Shown: positions 18,007-27,724, counted from the stretch's first letter. The stretch is DNA of 64,000 nt from Lysobacter sp. yr284 (GCF_900107375.1 NZ_FNPT01000001.1:372001-436000), one strand, 5' to 3'. Notes: generated by a model from the sequence alone, not told the origin. Numbers and translations are program-made.

Positions 18007-19916
18007 CAAATCTTCCTGGCGTTGCGGGCGGGAAAGGCCACCACGGTAGCCGATTCCTTGTAATCCGGATGTTCACCGATCGGCTGGAACTCCGGAACCG
18101 CGACGCGCAGCAAGGCGCTGAGGGCTTCGCGGTCGTAGCGCACCGAGGCCTCGCGCAGCTGCTGCAGCGAATGCTCCAGCGTCGCGGCCGACACGTCGCG
18201 CGGCTCGGCCTGCAGGATCTTGGGATGCACGGTCGGGCGGTAGCGCTCGTCGGCGTGGAACAGGGTCTCGTGCAGTTTCTCGCCCGGACGCAGGCCGGTG
18301 TAGACGATGGCCACGTCGCGCCCCGGCTGCTTGCCGGCCAGGCGGATCATCTGCTCGGCCAGCAAGCGGATCGGCACCGGCTCGCCCATGTCCAGGGTAT
18401 AGATGGCTTCGTGGGTGCCGATCGCCGAGGCCTGCAGGATCAGCTGACAGGCTTCGGGGATGGTCATGAAGAAGCGGGTCACTTCCGGATCGGTCACGGT
18501 GACCGGGCCGCCGGCGCGGATCTGTTCGCGGAACAGCGGCACCACGCTGCCGGCCGAATCGAGCACGTTGCCGAAGCGCACGGTGACGAAGCGGGTCTTG
18601 CGCTGGTCGGCCAGGGCCTGGCAGGTCATTTCGGCCAGGCGCTTGGTCGCGCCGAGCACGTTGACCGGATCGACCGCCTTGTCGGTGGAGATCAGCACGA
18701 AGGTGCCCACCCCGGCGGCGCGGCAGGCGCGCGCGACGGTCTCGGTGGACAACACGTTGTTGCGCACCGCTTCGCGCAACTGCGCTTCCAGCAGCGGCAC
18801 CTGCTTGTAGGCGGCGGCGTGGAAGGCGGCGTCGGGTTCGGACAGCTTGAGCGCGTACTCGATCACCGCGCGGTCGCCGCAATCGCCCAGCACCGGGATG
18901 AATTCGACGTCGGGGAAGTCGCGGCGCAGCGCGGTCTCGGTGGTGACCAGGGCCAGTTCGTCGATCTCGATCAGGGCGATGCGGCCGGCGCCGTGGCGCG
19001 CGCACTGGCGCACCAGTTCCGAACCGATCGAACCGCCGGCGCCGGTGACCAGCACCGAGCGTCCGCCGAGCCAGCCGCGGATCGCCTTCCAGTCCGGCAG
19101 CACCGGCTTGCGGCCGAGCAGGTCCTCGATCGCGACTTCCTTGAGTTCGCCCGGCAGCGAACGGCCTTCGAGCACGTCCTGCAGGCGCGGGACCATGCGG
19201 AACGGCAGGCCAGTGCGCTCGCAGGCCATGACGATGCGCTGCATCGCGTTGGCGTCGGCCGAGGGCATCGCGATCACCAGCAGCTTGGCCGCGGTCTCGC
19301 GGGCGATGTCGGCCACGTCCTCGACCTTGCCCAGCACCGGCACGCCCTGCACCTTGCTGCCGCGCAGGCGCACCGCGTCGTCGAGGAAACCGATCGGGTG
19401 GTAGGTGCCGAAGCGGCGCAGGTCGCGCACCAGCGCTTCGCCGGCGCGGCCGGCGCCGAGGATCAGGATCCGCACCGAGACCGCGTTGACGCTGTCGATG
19501 CGGCTGTCCTTCCACGCGCGATAGAGCAGGCGCGGCGCGCCGAGCATGCCCATCAGCACCAGCGGATACAGCACCAGCACGGTGCGCGGCACCTGGTCGA
19601 CGCGGTTGTAGAGGAACAGCCCGAGCACGATCGCGAACAGGCCGAGCATGCAGGCCTTGAAGATGTTCCAAAGGTCGGGCACGCCGGCGAAGCGCCACAG
19701 CCCGCGGTACAGGCCGACCTGCCAGAACACCAGGCCCTGCGCGGCCAGCACCAGCGCGATCTCGGTCGACCACAGCGGCAGCGGCGGCGGTTGCGCGATG
19801 ACCCCGAAGCGCAGCTTGTGCAGCGCTTGCCAGACCAGCCAGACCATCGCGAGATCGTGCGCGACCACCGCCAGACGCGGCAGTCCGCTCTTGAGTCGAT
19901 CACGCAATGAGCTCAT
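18006..19916 (-). CDS. Membrane-anchored nucleotide-sugar 4,6-dehydratase (WbpM/PglF/CapD family)
   Basis: A 636-residue polytopic protein. Four membrane segments lie in the first ~131 residues (about 14-34, 51-71, 88-104, 111-131). A CoA-binding-like Rossmann fold follows, with LILGAGRAGE at 151-160, then the catalytic SDR-type domain with TGAGGSIGSE at 291-300 and the TDK motif at 411-413 in LISTDKAVDP. Members convert UDP-GlcNAc to a 4-keto-6-deoxy sugar, the first step to sugars such as QuiNAc, FucNAc or bacillosamine. It is coupled by one base to galU and lies 59 nt after the WecA/WbpL-like transferase gene. WbpM-WbpL are the analogous pair in Pseudomonas O-antigen synthesis. The exact sugar is not known. 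Confidence 0.92.
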   Translation of the reverse strand: MSSLRDRLKSGLPRLAVVAHDLAMVWLVWQALHKLRFGVIAQPPPLPLWSTEIALVLAAQGLVFWQVGLYRGLWRFAGVPDLWNIFKACMLGLFAIVLGLFLYNRVDQVPRTVLVLYPLVLMGMLGAPRLLYRAWKDSRIDSVNAVSVRILILGAGRAGEALVRDLRRFGTYHPIGFLDDAVRLRGSKVQGVPVLGKVEDVADIARETAAKLLVIAMPSADANAMQRIVMACERTGLPFRMVPRLQDVLEGRSLPGELKEVAIEDLLGRKPVLPDWKAIRGWLGGRSVLVTGAGGSIGSELVRQCARHGAGRIALIEIDELALVTTETALRRDFPDVEFIPVLGDCGDRAVIEYALKLSEPDAAFHAAAYKQVPLLEAQLREAVRNNVLSTETVARACRAAGVGTFVLISTDKAVDPVNVLGATKRLAEMTCQALADQRKTRFVTVRFGNVLDSAGSVVPLFREQIRAGGPVTVTDPEVTRFFMTIPEACQLILQASAIGTHEAIYTLDMGEPVPIRLLAEQMIRLAGKQPGRDVAIVYTGLRPGEKLHETLFHADERYRPTVHPKILQAEPRDVSAATLEHSLQQLREASVRYDREALSALLRVAVPEFQPIGEHPDYKESATVVAFPARNARKI

Positions 19917-19975
19917 TCCTGCCTCGCCTGTAAATCAATTTTGAGTTCGGTCGGTGCGCTCGCCGACCCCGCCGC

Positions 19976-20947
19976 TCACGGCGCGGACCGCTCGGTCCGT
20001 TGGATCAGCCACCACAAAAAAGCGGCGGATATATACCATCCGGCCCCCATACACAGCATGAAACCGATCCGGACTTCGGTCACAAGGTGCAGCGAGACTA
20101 GGGACAGCAGCGTGAAAATCGCATAGGCGAGGGTGACCCGGACATGCCCCATCCGGCGCGCCCAGACCTGGTAGGCGTGCTGGGTGTGCGGGGTCCACCA
20201 GCGCTCGCCGCGGCGCACCCGGCGCAGCAGGGTCAGGCTGGAATCGACCATGAATGCGGCCAGCGGGATCAGCAGGACCAGCGCCCGCGCCGGCTCGGCC
20301 TGGGCGGTCGCGGCCAGGGCGCCGAGGCCGGCGACGGCGTAGCCGATCGCGCCGCTGCCGACGTCGCCCATGAAGATCCGCGCGCGCGGAAAGTTGAACG
20401 GCAGGAACCCGGCGCAGGCCGCCAGCAGGGCCAGCGCCAGCCAGCTCCAGACCGGGCCGCCGAACCCGGCCAGGGCCAGCGCGACCAGGGCTGCCTGCGA
20501 AGCCGCCAGGCCGTCGATGCCGTCCATGAAGTTCCACACGTTGGTCAGCCCGACCGCGAACACGAAGGCGCCCAGGGCCAGCCACAGGTCGCCGCGCGCG
20601 TGCCAGACCGCCGCCGCCAGCAGCGCCGCGGCAAGGATGTGCACGGCCAGGCGCAGCCACGGCGACAGCGGGCGGTGGTCGTCGACCCAGCCGATCGCCG
20701 CGATCGCGGTCAGCCCCAGGCCGAAGGCCAGGGCCAGCGGCGCATAGGCGGGAAACTTCAGCCCCAGCGACACGGTCGCCGCCAGCAGCGCGATGACGAT
20801 GGCGATGCCGCCGCCGCGCGGCGTCGCCACGCTATGGCTGCGGCGCTCGCCGGGTTGGTCGATCAGACGGCTGCGCAGCGCGTAGGCGCGCGCCAGCCAA
20901 GTACCGGCCGCGGCCAGCACGGCATGGATGGCGAGCCACGCCCACAT
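19976..20947 (-). CDS. Undecaprenyl-phosphate sugar-1-phosphate transferase, WecA/WbpL-like
   Basis: A 323-residue polytopic enzyme of the MraY/WecA family (GT4 in older annotations). It starts lipid-linked glycan synthesis by moving a HexNAc-1-phosphate onto undecaprenyl phosphate at the cytoplasmic face. Conserved motifs are visible: GWVDDHRPLS near residue 86-95, the NVWNFMDGIDGLAA catalytic loop at 136-149, ARIFMGDVGSGA at 189-200, and the C-terminal HTQH-type loop at about 254-257. About ten membrane helices are apparent. Similarity in order to WbpL next to WbpM suggests a FucNAc/QuiNAc-type substrate. The start is only 3 nt past the lapB stop. Confidence 0.9.
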   Translation of the reverse strand: MWAWLAIHAVLAAAGTWLARAYALRSRLIDQPGERRSHSVATPRGGGIAIVIALLAATVSLGLKFPAYAPLALAFGLGLTAIAAIGWVDDHRPLSPWLRLAVHILAAALLAAAVWHARGDLWLALGAFVFAVGLTNVWNFMDGIDGLAASQAALVALALAGFGGPVWSWLALALLAACAGFLPFNFPRARIFMGDVGSGAIGYAVAGLGALAATAQAEPARALVLLIPLAAFMVDSSLTLLRRVRRGERWWTPHTQHAYQVWARRMGHVRVTLAYAIFTLLSLVSLHLVTEVRIGFMLCMGAGWYISAAFLWWLIQRTERSAP

Positions 20948-20950
20948 CGC

Positions 20951-22129
20951 TCAGACCACCGCGTAGTTGAGCAGCGGCTTGACCGTGCCCCACTCCTTGC
21001 AGCTCGGGCATTGCCAGTGGTGGCTGCGCGCGCCGAAGCCGCAGCGGTTGCAGCGGTAGCTCGGGTTGCGCACCAGCAACTGGTCGGTGATGTGCTTGAG
21101 GTCGTGCAGGGTCGCCAGCGGATCGGCGCCCTCGGCCAGGGTCAGGTCGATCAGCGCCGCTTCGCCGCGCACCGACGGACGGTCCTTGAGCTGGCGCGCC
21201 AGGTAGGCGCGCGCCGCCGGCACGCCGTCCTCGGCCTCGACCATGCGGGTCAGCGCCAGCACCGGCGAGATGCCGCGGTAGTGCTCGCACATCTCGGCCA
21301 GGAACGCGCGCGCGCCGGTCGGGTCGCCGTTGCGCTCGTAGCAGCTCAGCAGCGTCGGCAGCACTTCGGGCAGGTAGTCCGGGTCGGCGCGGGCGACGCG
21401 CTCGAACGCGCGGATCGCCGCGGTGTCGTTGCCCGCCTCCACTTCGATCCGGCCTTCGAGCATGCCCGCGCGCACCGAGTTGGCGTCGGCCTCGTAGGCG
21501 CGCTTGACCGCCTCGCGCGCGGCCTGGGCGTCGCCGGCGGCGCGGTGGCGGTCGGCCAGCTCGCATTCGAACTGGGCGATCAGCTTGCCCATCGGCTCGC
21601 CGGTGGCGGCTTCGAAGCGCTGCGCGTTCTCGATCGCCTTGCCCCAGTCGCGCTCGGCCTGGTAGATGCCGATCAGGTGGCGCAGCGCCAGCGGCGCGCG
21701 CATGTCCAGCGCGACCAGGTCGCTGAAGACGGTCTCGGCGCGGTCGAGCAGGCCCGAGCGCATGTAGTCCTCGCCCAGCGCCAGCAGCGCCTGCACCTTC
21801 TGCTGGTCGCTCAGGCCCGGGCGCTGCACCAGCGCCTGGTGCAGGCGGATCGCGCGGTCGACCTCGCCGCGGCGGCGGAACAGGTGGCCCAGCGCGACCT
21901 GGGTCTCGAAGGTGTCCTTGTCGAGCTCGGCGATGTGCAGGAACAGCTCGATGGCCTTGTCCGGCTGCTCGTTGAGCAGGTAGTTCAGGCCGCGGAAGTA
22001 GGTGGTGGACAGGTGGCTGACCTGGTTGTCGCTGTGGCGCTCGCCGCCGCGGCGGCCGATCACCCAGCCGCTGAGCGCCGCGATCGGCAGCAACAGGAAG
22101 AACCAGAACCACTGACTGATGAATTCCAT
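20951..22129 (-). CDS. lapB: Lipopolysaccharide assembly protein LapB (YciM)
   Basis: A 392-residue inner-membrane TPR protein. LapB controls LPS synthesis by directing FtsH-mediated turnover of LpxC. A single N-terminal membrane segment (about residues 4-22, FISQWFWFFLLLPIAALSGWV) anchors a long series of TPR repeats. The C terminus is a rubredoxin-like metal knuckle with C360-x2-C363 and C374-x2-C377. It follows lapA by 4 nt, the standard lapA-lapB arrangement. Here the operon continues into polysaccharide genes, which is less usual. Confidence 0.96.
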   Translation of the reverse strand: MEFISQWFWFFLLLPIAALSGWVIGRRGGERHSDNQVSHLSTTYFRGLNYLLNEQPDKAIELFLHIAELDKDTFETQVALGHLFRRRGEVDRAIRLHQALVQRPGLSDQQKVQALLALGEDYMRSGLLDRAETVFSDLVALDMRAPLALRHLIGIYQAERDWGKAIENAQRFEAATGEPMGKLIAQFECELADRHRAAGDAQAAREAVKRAYEADANSVRAGMLEGRIEVEAGNDTAAIRAFERVARADPDYLPEVLPTLLSCYERNGDPTGARAFLAEMCEHYRGISPVLALTRMVEAEDGVPAARAYLARQLKDRPSVRGEAALIDLTLAEGADPLATLHDLKHITDQLLVRNPSYRCNRCGFGARSHHWQCPSCKEWGTVKPLLNYAVV

Positions 22130-22133
22130 GCGC

Positions 22134-22424
22134 TCAGTTCTCGGCAGCGATGACGGCCGGCAGGCCGGAGCCGGCGGCGGAGTCGGCGCGCGCGCGCTCG
22201 GCGCGGGCGAGGCGGCGGCGCAGCGGCAGCACCACGCTGGCGCTGATCGCCAGCCCGCCGATCAGCGCGCCGGCCAGCAGCGACACGATCAGCACGATGC
22301 CCAGCGAAGTCGCCGGGACGAAGCCGAAGCCCAGGTCGATGCTGACGCTCTGGCGGTTGAGCGCGCCCAGGACCGCTCCGGCGGCCAGGCACAGCACAGC
22401 GATGAGTACGCGGATCAGGCGCAT
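22134..22424 (-). CDS. lapA: LapA family protein
   Basis: A 96-residue inner-membrane protein with two membrane helices (about residues 3-20 and 40-65). The family motif runs LNRQSVSIDLGFGFVPATSLGIVLI between and into the second helix, followed by a short basic cytoplasmic tail. LapA is encoded with LapB and is linked to LPS assembly. The gene lies between ihfB and lapB, as in E. coli relatives. Confidence 0.9.
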   Translation of the reverse strand: MRLIRVLIAVLCLAAGAVLGALNRQSVSIDLGFGFVPATSLGIVLIVSLLAGALIGGLAISASVVLPLRRRLARAERARADSAAGSGLPAVIAAEN

Positions 22425-22617
22425 GAGGACTCCCGGGGTTCGTGTACGCGCGACGCGTGCGGCAGGCTAGAGAGTAGCCGACGCGACGCAGGGGCGCGTA
22501 GAGGCGACGGATCGCGGTTGCGGGCGGCCGCGAAGGCCCGTGCCCTCGCCCGCCAGCGGGTCGGCGAGGCGCCGCGCGCACGCCGCGCGATCGCGGTCGT
22601 GGCCGGCGGCGGCCGAC

Positions 22618-22920
22618 TCAGCCTTCTTCGTCCAGCGGGGTCACGCCGCTGACGCGCTCGCGCAATTCCTTGCCGGGCTTGAAGTGCGGCACGTGCTTGC
22701 CGGGCAGCGCGACCGATTCGCCGGTCTTGGGATTGCGGCCCAGGCGCGGCGGACGGTAGTGCAGCGAGAAGCTGCCGAAGCCGCGGATTTCGATCCGCTC
22801 TCCGGCCGACAGGGCGCCGCCCATCATTTCCAACAAGGCTTTCACCGCCAGATCCACGTCGTCGCCCTTGAGGTGGGCCTGACGCTGGGAAAGGATCTCG
22901 ATGAGCTCGGACTTGGTCAT
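22618..22920 (-). CDS. ihfB: Integration host factor subunit beta
   Basis: A 100-residue DNA-bending protein. It begins [10 protein letters not shown] and has the IHF/HU signature [24 protein letters not shown] at about residues 48-71, including the Pro that intercalates DNA. IHF-beta pairs with IHF-alpha (not in this window) to bend DNA at specific sites in transcription, replication and recombination. The rpsA-ihfB-lapA-lapB order is conserved in gammaproteobacteria. Confidence 0.97.
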   Translation of the reverse strand: MTKSELIEILSQRQAHLKGDDVDLAVKALLEMMGGALSAGERIEIRGFGSFSLHYRPPRLGRNPKTGESVALPGKHVPHFKPGKELRERVSGVTPLDEEG

Positions 22921-23221
22921 GCGCAGTGTTGCCTGGCCTTATGCAAAGGTCTTTGGTGAAGATGCGGCCTCGCGCCGCGCGCGATCCCCTGCCGCTGGCC
23001 CTGACGCGTTCCGGCCGTGCCGGCCCGCCGGGCCCGCTGTCTCGTCCCGATTGCGGGACGCGGCAGCGAATGATTCGTGGAACCGGTGTTGCGGTGGAGC
23101 GTGTCGCGCTGGAGCGGGTGTCGCATCGGCTTGCCCATCGTCCGACGGCGCCGGCGAGCGGCGCCGCGGAGGATGGCCGCCGCCCCGGCGGACCGGGACG
23201 GCGGCGTACCACGTGTCGCGA
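22921..23221. other. Intergenic region rpsA-ihfB
   Basis: This 301-nt spacer on the minus-strand transcript between rpsA and ihfB holds no recognisable gene. A small CGTCCCG/CGGGACG hairpin near 23042-23060 lacks a T-tract. It may hold an ihfB promoter, but no good -35/-10 pair was found. Confidence 0.5.
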
Positions 23222-24910
23222 TTACTCGGACTTGCCGCTCAGCCGCTCGCGCAGCAGCGCGCCCAGGCTGGTGGTGCCGCTGGCAGCGTCGCCGGCGTGA
23301 CGGTTGTAGTCCGCCATGGCTTCCTGCTGGTCGGCTTCGTCCTTGGCCTTGATCGACAGCTGCATGCTGCGGCCCTTGCGGTCGGTGCCGATGATCTTGG
23401 CCTCGACGTCCTGGCCGACCTTCAGGTACGTGGAAGCGTCTTCGACGCGCTCCTTGGCGATGTCGCGCGCGGCGACGTAGCCTTCGATACCGTCGGCCAG
23501 CTCGATCACGGCGCCCTTGGCGTCGACTTCCTTCACCACGCCCTTGACGATCGAGCCCTTGGCGTTGGAAGCGACGTACTGACCCATCGGGTCCTGCTCG
23601 AGCTGCTTGACGCCCAGGCTGATGCGCTCGCGCTCCGGATCCACGGCCAGGACGACGGCTTCCAGCGTGTCGCCCTTCTTGTAGTTGCGGACCACGTCTT
23701 CGCCGGTGGTGTTCCAGCTGATGTCGGACAGGTGGACCAGGCCGTCGATGCCGCCGTCCAGGCCGATGAAGATGCCGAAGTCGGTGATCGACTTGATCTG
23801 GCCTTCGACCTTGTCGCCCTTCTTGTGGATGGCCGCGAAGGTCTCCCACGGGTTCGAGGTGACCTGCTTCATGCCCAGCGAGATGCGGCGACGCTCTTCA
23901 TCGACGTCGAGCACCATGACCTGAACTTCATCGCCGACCTGCACGATCTTGGACGGGTTGACGTTCTTGTTGGTCCAATCCATTTCCGAGACGTGGACCA
24001 GGCCTTCGACGCCCGGCTCGATCTCGACGAACGCGCCGTAATCGGTGACGTTGCTGACCTTGCCGAACACGCGCGTGTTGGCCGGGTAGCGGCGGGCGAT
24101 GTTGTCCCACGGATCCTCGCCCAGCTGCTTGAGGCCGAGGCTGACGCGGTTGCGCTCGCGGTCGTACTTGAGCACGCGCACGTCGAGCTCCTGGCCGACT
24201 TCCACGACTTCCGACGGGTGACGCACGCGCTTCCACGCCATGTCGGTGATGTGCAGCAGGCCGTCGATGCCGCCGAGGTCGACGAACGCGCCGTAGTCGG
24301 TGAGGTTCTTGACCACGCCCTTGAGGATCGCGCCTTCCTGCAGCTTCTCCATCAGCTGCTCGCGCTCGACGCTGTACTCGCTCTCGACCACCGCACGGCG
24401 GGAGACGACGATGTTGTTGCGCTTGCGGTCGAGCTTGATGAGCTTGAACTCGAGCTCCTTGCCTTCCAGGTACGCCGAGTCGCGCACCGGACGCACGTCG
24501 ACCAGCGAACCGGGCAGGAAGCCGCGGACGTCCTTGATGTCGACGGTGAAGCCGCCCTTCACCTTGCCGCTGATGCGGCCGGTGATGGTCTCGTTCTTTT
24601 CCAGAGCCTGTTCGAGCTCGTCCCACACCATCGCGCGCTTGGCCTTCTCGCGCGAGAGCACGGTTTCGCCGAAGCCGTTCTCGATCGAGTCGAGGGCGAC
24701 CTTGACTTCGTCGCCTTCGGCGACGTCGATCTCGCCGGCGTCGTTACGGAACTGTTCGATCGGCACGATGCCTTCGGACTTCAGGCCGGCGTTGATCACC
24801 ACCACGTCGCCGCGGACTTCCACGACGACGCCGGTGACGATGGCGCCCGGCTTCAGCTTGGCCAGGTATTGCTGGCTCTGTTCGAACAGTTCGGCAAATG
24901 ATTCGGTCAT
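23222..24910 (-). CDS. rpsA: 30S ribosomal protein S1
   Basis: A 562-residue protein with six S1 (OB-fold) RNA-binding domains, which helps the 30S subunit bind mRNA. The repeats are visible as phrases such as [43 protein letters not shown] and [21 protein letters not shown]. It starts [12 protein letters not shown], typical of gammaproteobacterial S1. The length matches the E. coli protein closely. cmk lies 204 nt upstream on the same strand, the conserved neighbour. Codon use is strongly biased, as expected for high expression. Confidence 0.98.
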   Translation of the reverse strand: MTESFAELFEQSQQYLAKLKPGAIVTGVVVEVRGDVVVINAGLKSEGIVPIEQFRNDAGEIDVAEGDEVKVALDSIENGFGETVLSREKAKRAMVWDELEQALEKNETITGRISGKVKGGFTVDIKDVRGFLPGSLVDVRPVRDSAYLEGKELEFKLIKLDRKRNNIVVSRRAVVESEYSVEREQLMEKLQEGAILKGVVKNLTDYGAFVDLGGIDGLLHITDMAWKRVRHPSEVVEVGQELDVRVLKYDRERNRVSLGLKQLGEDPWDNIARRYPANTRVFGKVSNVTDYGAFVEIEPGVEGLVHVSEMDWTNKNVNPSKIVQVGDEVQVMVLDVDEERRRISLGMKQVTSNPWETFAAIHKKGDKVEGQIKSITDFGIFIGLDGGIDGLVHLSDISWNTTGEDVVRNYKKGDTLEAVVLAVDPERERISLGVKQLEQDPMGQYVASNAKGSIVKGVVKEVDAKGAVIELADGIEGYVAARDIAKERVEDASTYLKVGQDVEAKIIGTDRKGRSMQLSIKAKDEADQQEAMADYNRHAGDAASGTTSLGALLRERLSGKSE

Positions 24911-25114
24911 TGGATTTGATTACTCGGTTGAACACACGGATCGCACCGTTTGACATCGTTGCCGTCGTGGCAACGCAAGCAGAACGTGGTCGACCCACCC
25001 GTTATGTGATGCGATGCAGCCGCATCATGTGTTGTGGTTGATCCGGCGCGGAATTGCGCCGGGGCTTTCGGTACACGCTGTTTCCGCTGCGAAGGTTTCG
25101 TCGCGCCGCGCCGT

Positions 25115-25807
25115 TCAGCGCGCAGGCAGCAAAGCCAGCACCTGTTCGACTACCGTGTCGATTCCAAGTCCGGTGGTGTCGATGCGGACGGCATCAATGG
25201 CCGGGCGCAAGGGAGCCACCGCGCGCTGGGCGTCACGGGCGTCGCGGGCGAGAATCTCCCGCAGCAGACCGTCTAAAGTAACCGAAACCCCCTTGTCCTT
25301 CAACTGCTTATAGCGCCTTTCCGCGCGTTCCTCGGCGCTGGCGGTCAGGAACACCTTATAAGCGGCGTCCGGGAAGATCACCGTGCCCATGTCGCGGCCG
25401 TCGGCGACCAGCCCCGGTTCCTGCCTGAATACGCGTTGGCGCTCCTTCAGCGCGGCCCGGACCTCCGGGATCGCGGCGATGGCCGAGGCGGCCGCGCCGG
25501 CGGTCTCGGTGCGCAGCTCGTCGGTGGCGTCGACGTCGTTGACCAGCACCCGCAGCTCGCCGGAGGCGTCGTCGCGGAAGCCGATGTGGGTGTCGAAGGC
25601 GCAGCGGACCAGGGCGGCCGGGTCGGCGAGGTCGAGGTCGGCCCAGCCGGCGGCGACGCCGACCGCGCGGTACAGGGCGCCGGAGTCCAGGTAATGCCAG
25701 CCCAGGCGCTGGGCGACCAGGCGGCTGATGGTGCCCTTGCCGGAGCCGGAAGGGCCGTCGATGGTGAGGACGGGAACGTGGGAGGTCTGGGAAGATGCGC
25801 TATTCAT
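25115..25807 (-). CDS. cmk: Cytidylate kinase
   Basis: A 230-residue enzyme phosphorylating CMP and dCMP. The P-loop GPSGSGKGT is at residues 18-26. The CMP-binding region contains [12 protein letters not shown] and [29 protein letters not shown]. The ATG at 25807 is chosen; one three codons earlier at 25816 is also possible. rpsA follows 204 nt downstream on the same strand. It is divergent from rpmJ with about 200 nt between them. Confidence 0.96.
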   Translation of the reverse strand: MNSASSQTSHVPVLTIDGPSGSGKGTISRLVAQRLGWHYLDSGALYRAVGVAAGWADLDLADPAALVRCAFDTHIGFRDDASGELRVLVNDVDATDELRTETAGAAASAIAAIPEVRAALKERQRVFRQEPGLVADGRDMGTVIFPDAAYKVFLTASAEERAERRYKQLKDKGVSVTLDGLLREILARDARDAQRAVAPLRPAIDAVRIDTTGLGIDTVVEQVLALLPAR

Positions 25808-25925
25808 GCGCAGCATTATGCGGCCGCGGCGCGCGCAGCGGTCCCGGCGCCGCCCTCGCCCGCCCCGCAGCCGCGGCGAAACCGCCCCGGCCGCGCCCGG
25901 ATTTTGCGTCCGGACATGCAACCAC

Positions 25926-25955
25926 TTGATCGGCCGGCATTTTGTCCGCTACAAT
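25926..25955 (+). promoter_or_regulatory. Possible sigma-70 promoter for rpmJ
   Basis: TTGATC (25926-25931) and TACAAT (25950-25955) are separated by 18 nt, ending 54 nt before the rpmJ start. This is the best -35/-10 pair in the cmk-rpmJ gap. It is called by eye only. Confidence 0.45.
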
Positions 25956-26009
25956 CGCGGGCTAGCTTTCCCACACCCATCCCATCCACTCAACCAGCCG
26001 AGATCTGTC

Positions 26010-26135
26010 ATGAAGGTCCTGTCCTCTCTGAAGTCGGCGAAGGCCCGCCACCGCGACTGCAAAGTCGTTCGCCGCCGCGGCAAGGTCTTCGTGATCTGCA
26101 AGTCGAACCCGCGTTTCAAGGCGCGTCAGCGCTGA
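26010..26135 (+). CDS. rpmJ: 50S ribosomal protein L36, zinc-free (C-minus) type
   Basis: A 41-residue protein, too short to be listed as an independent frame by many gene finders. It begins [23 protein letters not shown] and ends in a basic tail. Normal zinc-type L36 has a C-x2-C-x12-C-x5-H ribbon; here only two Cys remain (about residues 17 and 30), so it is the YkgO-like form that does not bind zinc. Such forms are often the only L36 in Xanthomonadaceae or are induced by zinc limitation. It stands alone, away from other ribosomal genes. Confidence 0.95.
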   Translation: MKVLSSLKSAKARHRDCKVVRRRGKVFVICKSNPRFKARQR

Positions 26136-26178
26136 TCCGCAGCCGCGGGCAACGGCCCGCCGCTTGAGGTTCAAGTCG

Positions 26179-26206
26179 AAAGCCGCCGCAAGGCGGCTTT
26201 CTTCGT
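26179..26206 (+). terminator. Terminator after rpmJ
   Basis: AAAGCCGCC-GCAA-GGCGGCTTT stem-loop (26179-26200) followed by CTTCGTT, 44 nt after the rpmJ stop. The T-tract is short, so strength is uncertain. Confidence 0.65.
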
Positions 26207-26337
26207 TCCAGCCCCCTCCACCGGCCCGGCGTCGCGCCTGGGCCGGCCTTGTTTCGCCAAACCGTGACGGCCGCACCCTGCCGTTCCGCGTCACCTTGTG
26301 CCTAGAATCCCGCGTCCTTTGCCTAGGTGAATTCGCC

Positions 26338-26667
26338 ATGAAGCTGCGCGTTGCCGTTGCACCCCTGCTCGCCCTGCTGGCCCTGTCCGGTACCGCGTCC
26401 GCCGAGACCCTGCTGATCCAGCGCGTGCAGGAAGAAGGCAAGGCGGCTCTGCCGGTGCGCGGCCAGAGCATGGACCAGGTCAAGACGCGCTACGGCGAGC
26501 CGGCCCAGCGCCTGGATTCGCGCGGCGGCCAGAAGAAGGCGTGGCCGCAGATCAACCGCTGGGTGTATCCGGCCTTCACCGTGTACTTCGAGAAGAGCCG
26601 GGTGATCGACGTGGTGGCGAACAAGGCCGGTGCCGGCGAAATCGGGCCGAAACCGCCTATCCTTTGA
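26338..26667 (+). CDS. Small periplasmic protein, SmpA/BamE-like
   Basis: A 109-residue exported protein. The signal peptide is MKLRVAVAPLLALLALSGTASA (cleavage after about residue 22). The mature part contains a VRGQSMDQVKTRYGEPAQ-type motif followed by a Trp/Tyr-rich strand region (INRWVYPAFTVYFEKSRVIDVV). This resembles the short alpha-beta fold of SmpA/BamE-like domains ('G..k.eV...lG.P'). There is no lipobox. The start ATG is at 26338. Its stop codon overlaps the Shine-Dalgarno of aguA (GAGG), which begins 4 nt later, so the pair is likely co-transcribed. Function is unknown. Confidence 0.78.
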   Translation: MKLRVAVAPLLALLALSGTASAETLLIQRVQEEGKAALPVRGQSMDQVKTRYGEPAQRLDSRGGQKKAWPQINRWVYPAFTVYFEKSRVIDVVANKAGAGEIGPKPPIL

Positions 26668-26671
26668 GGTT

Positions 26672-27724
26672 ATGACCAACAACGCATTGCGCTTCCCCGC
26701 GGAGTGGGAACCCCAGTCCGCGGTCCTGATCGCGTGGCCGAACGCCGACACCGACTGGGCCGACCGCCTGGGCGAGGTCGAGGAGACCTACATCGCCCTG
26801 GTCGCGGCCATCGTCCGCTTCCAGCCGGCGCTGATCTGCGTGGCCGACGACGACGTCCAGGCCTACGCCCGCGCGCGCCTGGCCTCGGCCCGGATCGACA
26901 TGGACCGGGTGCGTTTCATCGACGCGCCCTACGACGACACCTGGCTGCGCGACTCCGGCCCGATCACGCTCAAGCGCGAGGACGGCGGCGGGCACGCCGA
27001 TTTCCGCCTGCTCGACTTCCGCTTCACCGGCTGGGGCGGCAAGTTCGACGCCAGCCAGGACGACCTGCTGGTCGAGCGCCTGCATGAGCAAGGCGTGTTC
27101 GCCCCCGGCAGCGAGCGCGAGAGCATCGACTTCGCCCTGGAAGGCGGCGGCATCGAGACCGACGGCGCCGGCACCCTGCTGACCACCTGGCGCTGCCTGC
27201 ACGAGCGCCATCCCACGCTCAGCCGCGACGAAATCACCGCCAAGCTGTCCGCGTGGCTGCGCCAGGACCGGGTGCTGTGGCTCGATCACGGCTACCTGGA
27301 AGGCGACGACACCGACGCCCACATCGACACCCTCGCCCGCTTCGCCGCGGCCGACGCCATCGTCTACCAGGGCTGCGACGATCCTGCGGATTCGCACTAC
27401 CCCGAACTGCAGGCGATGGGCGCCGAGCTGGCCGCGCTGCGCACCCGCGACGGCCAGCCGTATCGTTTGTTCGCGCTGCCGTGGGCCAAGCCGATCGTCG
27501 ACCAGGACCGTCGCCTCGCGGCCAGCTACGCCAACTTCCTGATCGTCGACGGCGCGGTGCTGATGCCGGCGTACGGCGACGACGCCGACGCCGCCGCGCA
27601 GGCGGTGTTGGCGCAGGCCTTCCCGGACCGCGAGATCGTCGCGGTGCCGTGCCGGCCGCTGATCTGGCAGAACGGCAGCCTGCATTGCGTGACCATGCAG
27701 TTGCCGCGGGGCGTGGTGGCGTAA
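26672..27724 (+). CDS. aguA: Agmatine deiminase
   Basis: A 350-residue enzyme of the PAD_porph/guanidino-group-modifying superfamily that converts agmatine to N-carbamoylputrescine plus ammonia. Visible signatures are FPAEWEPQSAVLIAWPN at the N terminus, DDTWLRDSGP, WGGKF, the EGGGIETDGAG loop, DDTDAHIDTLARF and the C-terminal catalytic Cys at about residue 339 in GSLHCVTMQLP. The ATG at 26672 follows a GAGG Shine-Dalgarno and removes a 14-residue artefactual extension. The next pathway enzyme, aguB, lies 456 nt downstream on the same strand beyond a palindromic element. Together they make putrescine without ornithine. Confidence 0.94.
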   Translation: MTNNALRFPAEWEPQSAVLIAWPNADTDWADRLGEVEETYIALVAAIVRFQPALICVADDDVQAYARARLASARIDMDRVRFIDAPYDDTWLRDSGPITLKREDGGGHADFRLLDFRFTGWGGKFDASQDDLLVERLHEQGVFAPGSERESIDFALEGGGIETDGAGTLLTTWRCLHERHPTLSRDEITAKLSAWLRQDRVLWLDHGYLEGDDTDAHIDTLARFAAADAIVYQGCDDPADSHYPELQAMGAELAALRTRDGQPYRLFALPWAKPIVDQDRRLAASYANFLIVDGAVLMPAYGDDADAAAQAVLAQAFPDREIVAVPCRPLIWQNGSLHCVTMQLPRGVVA

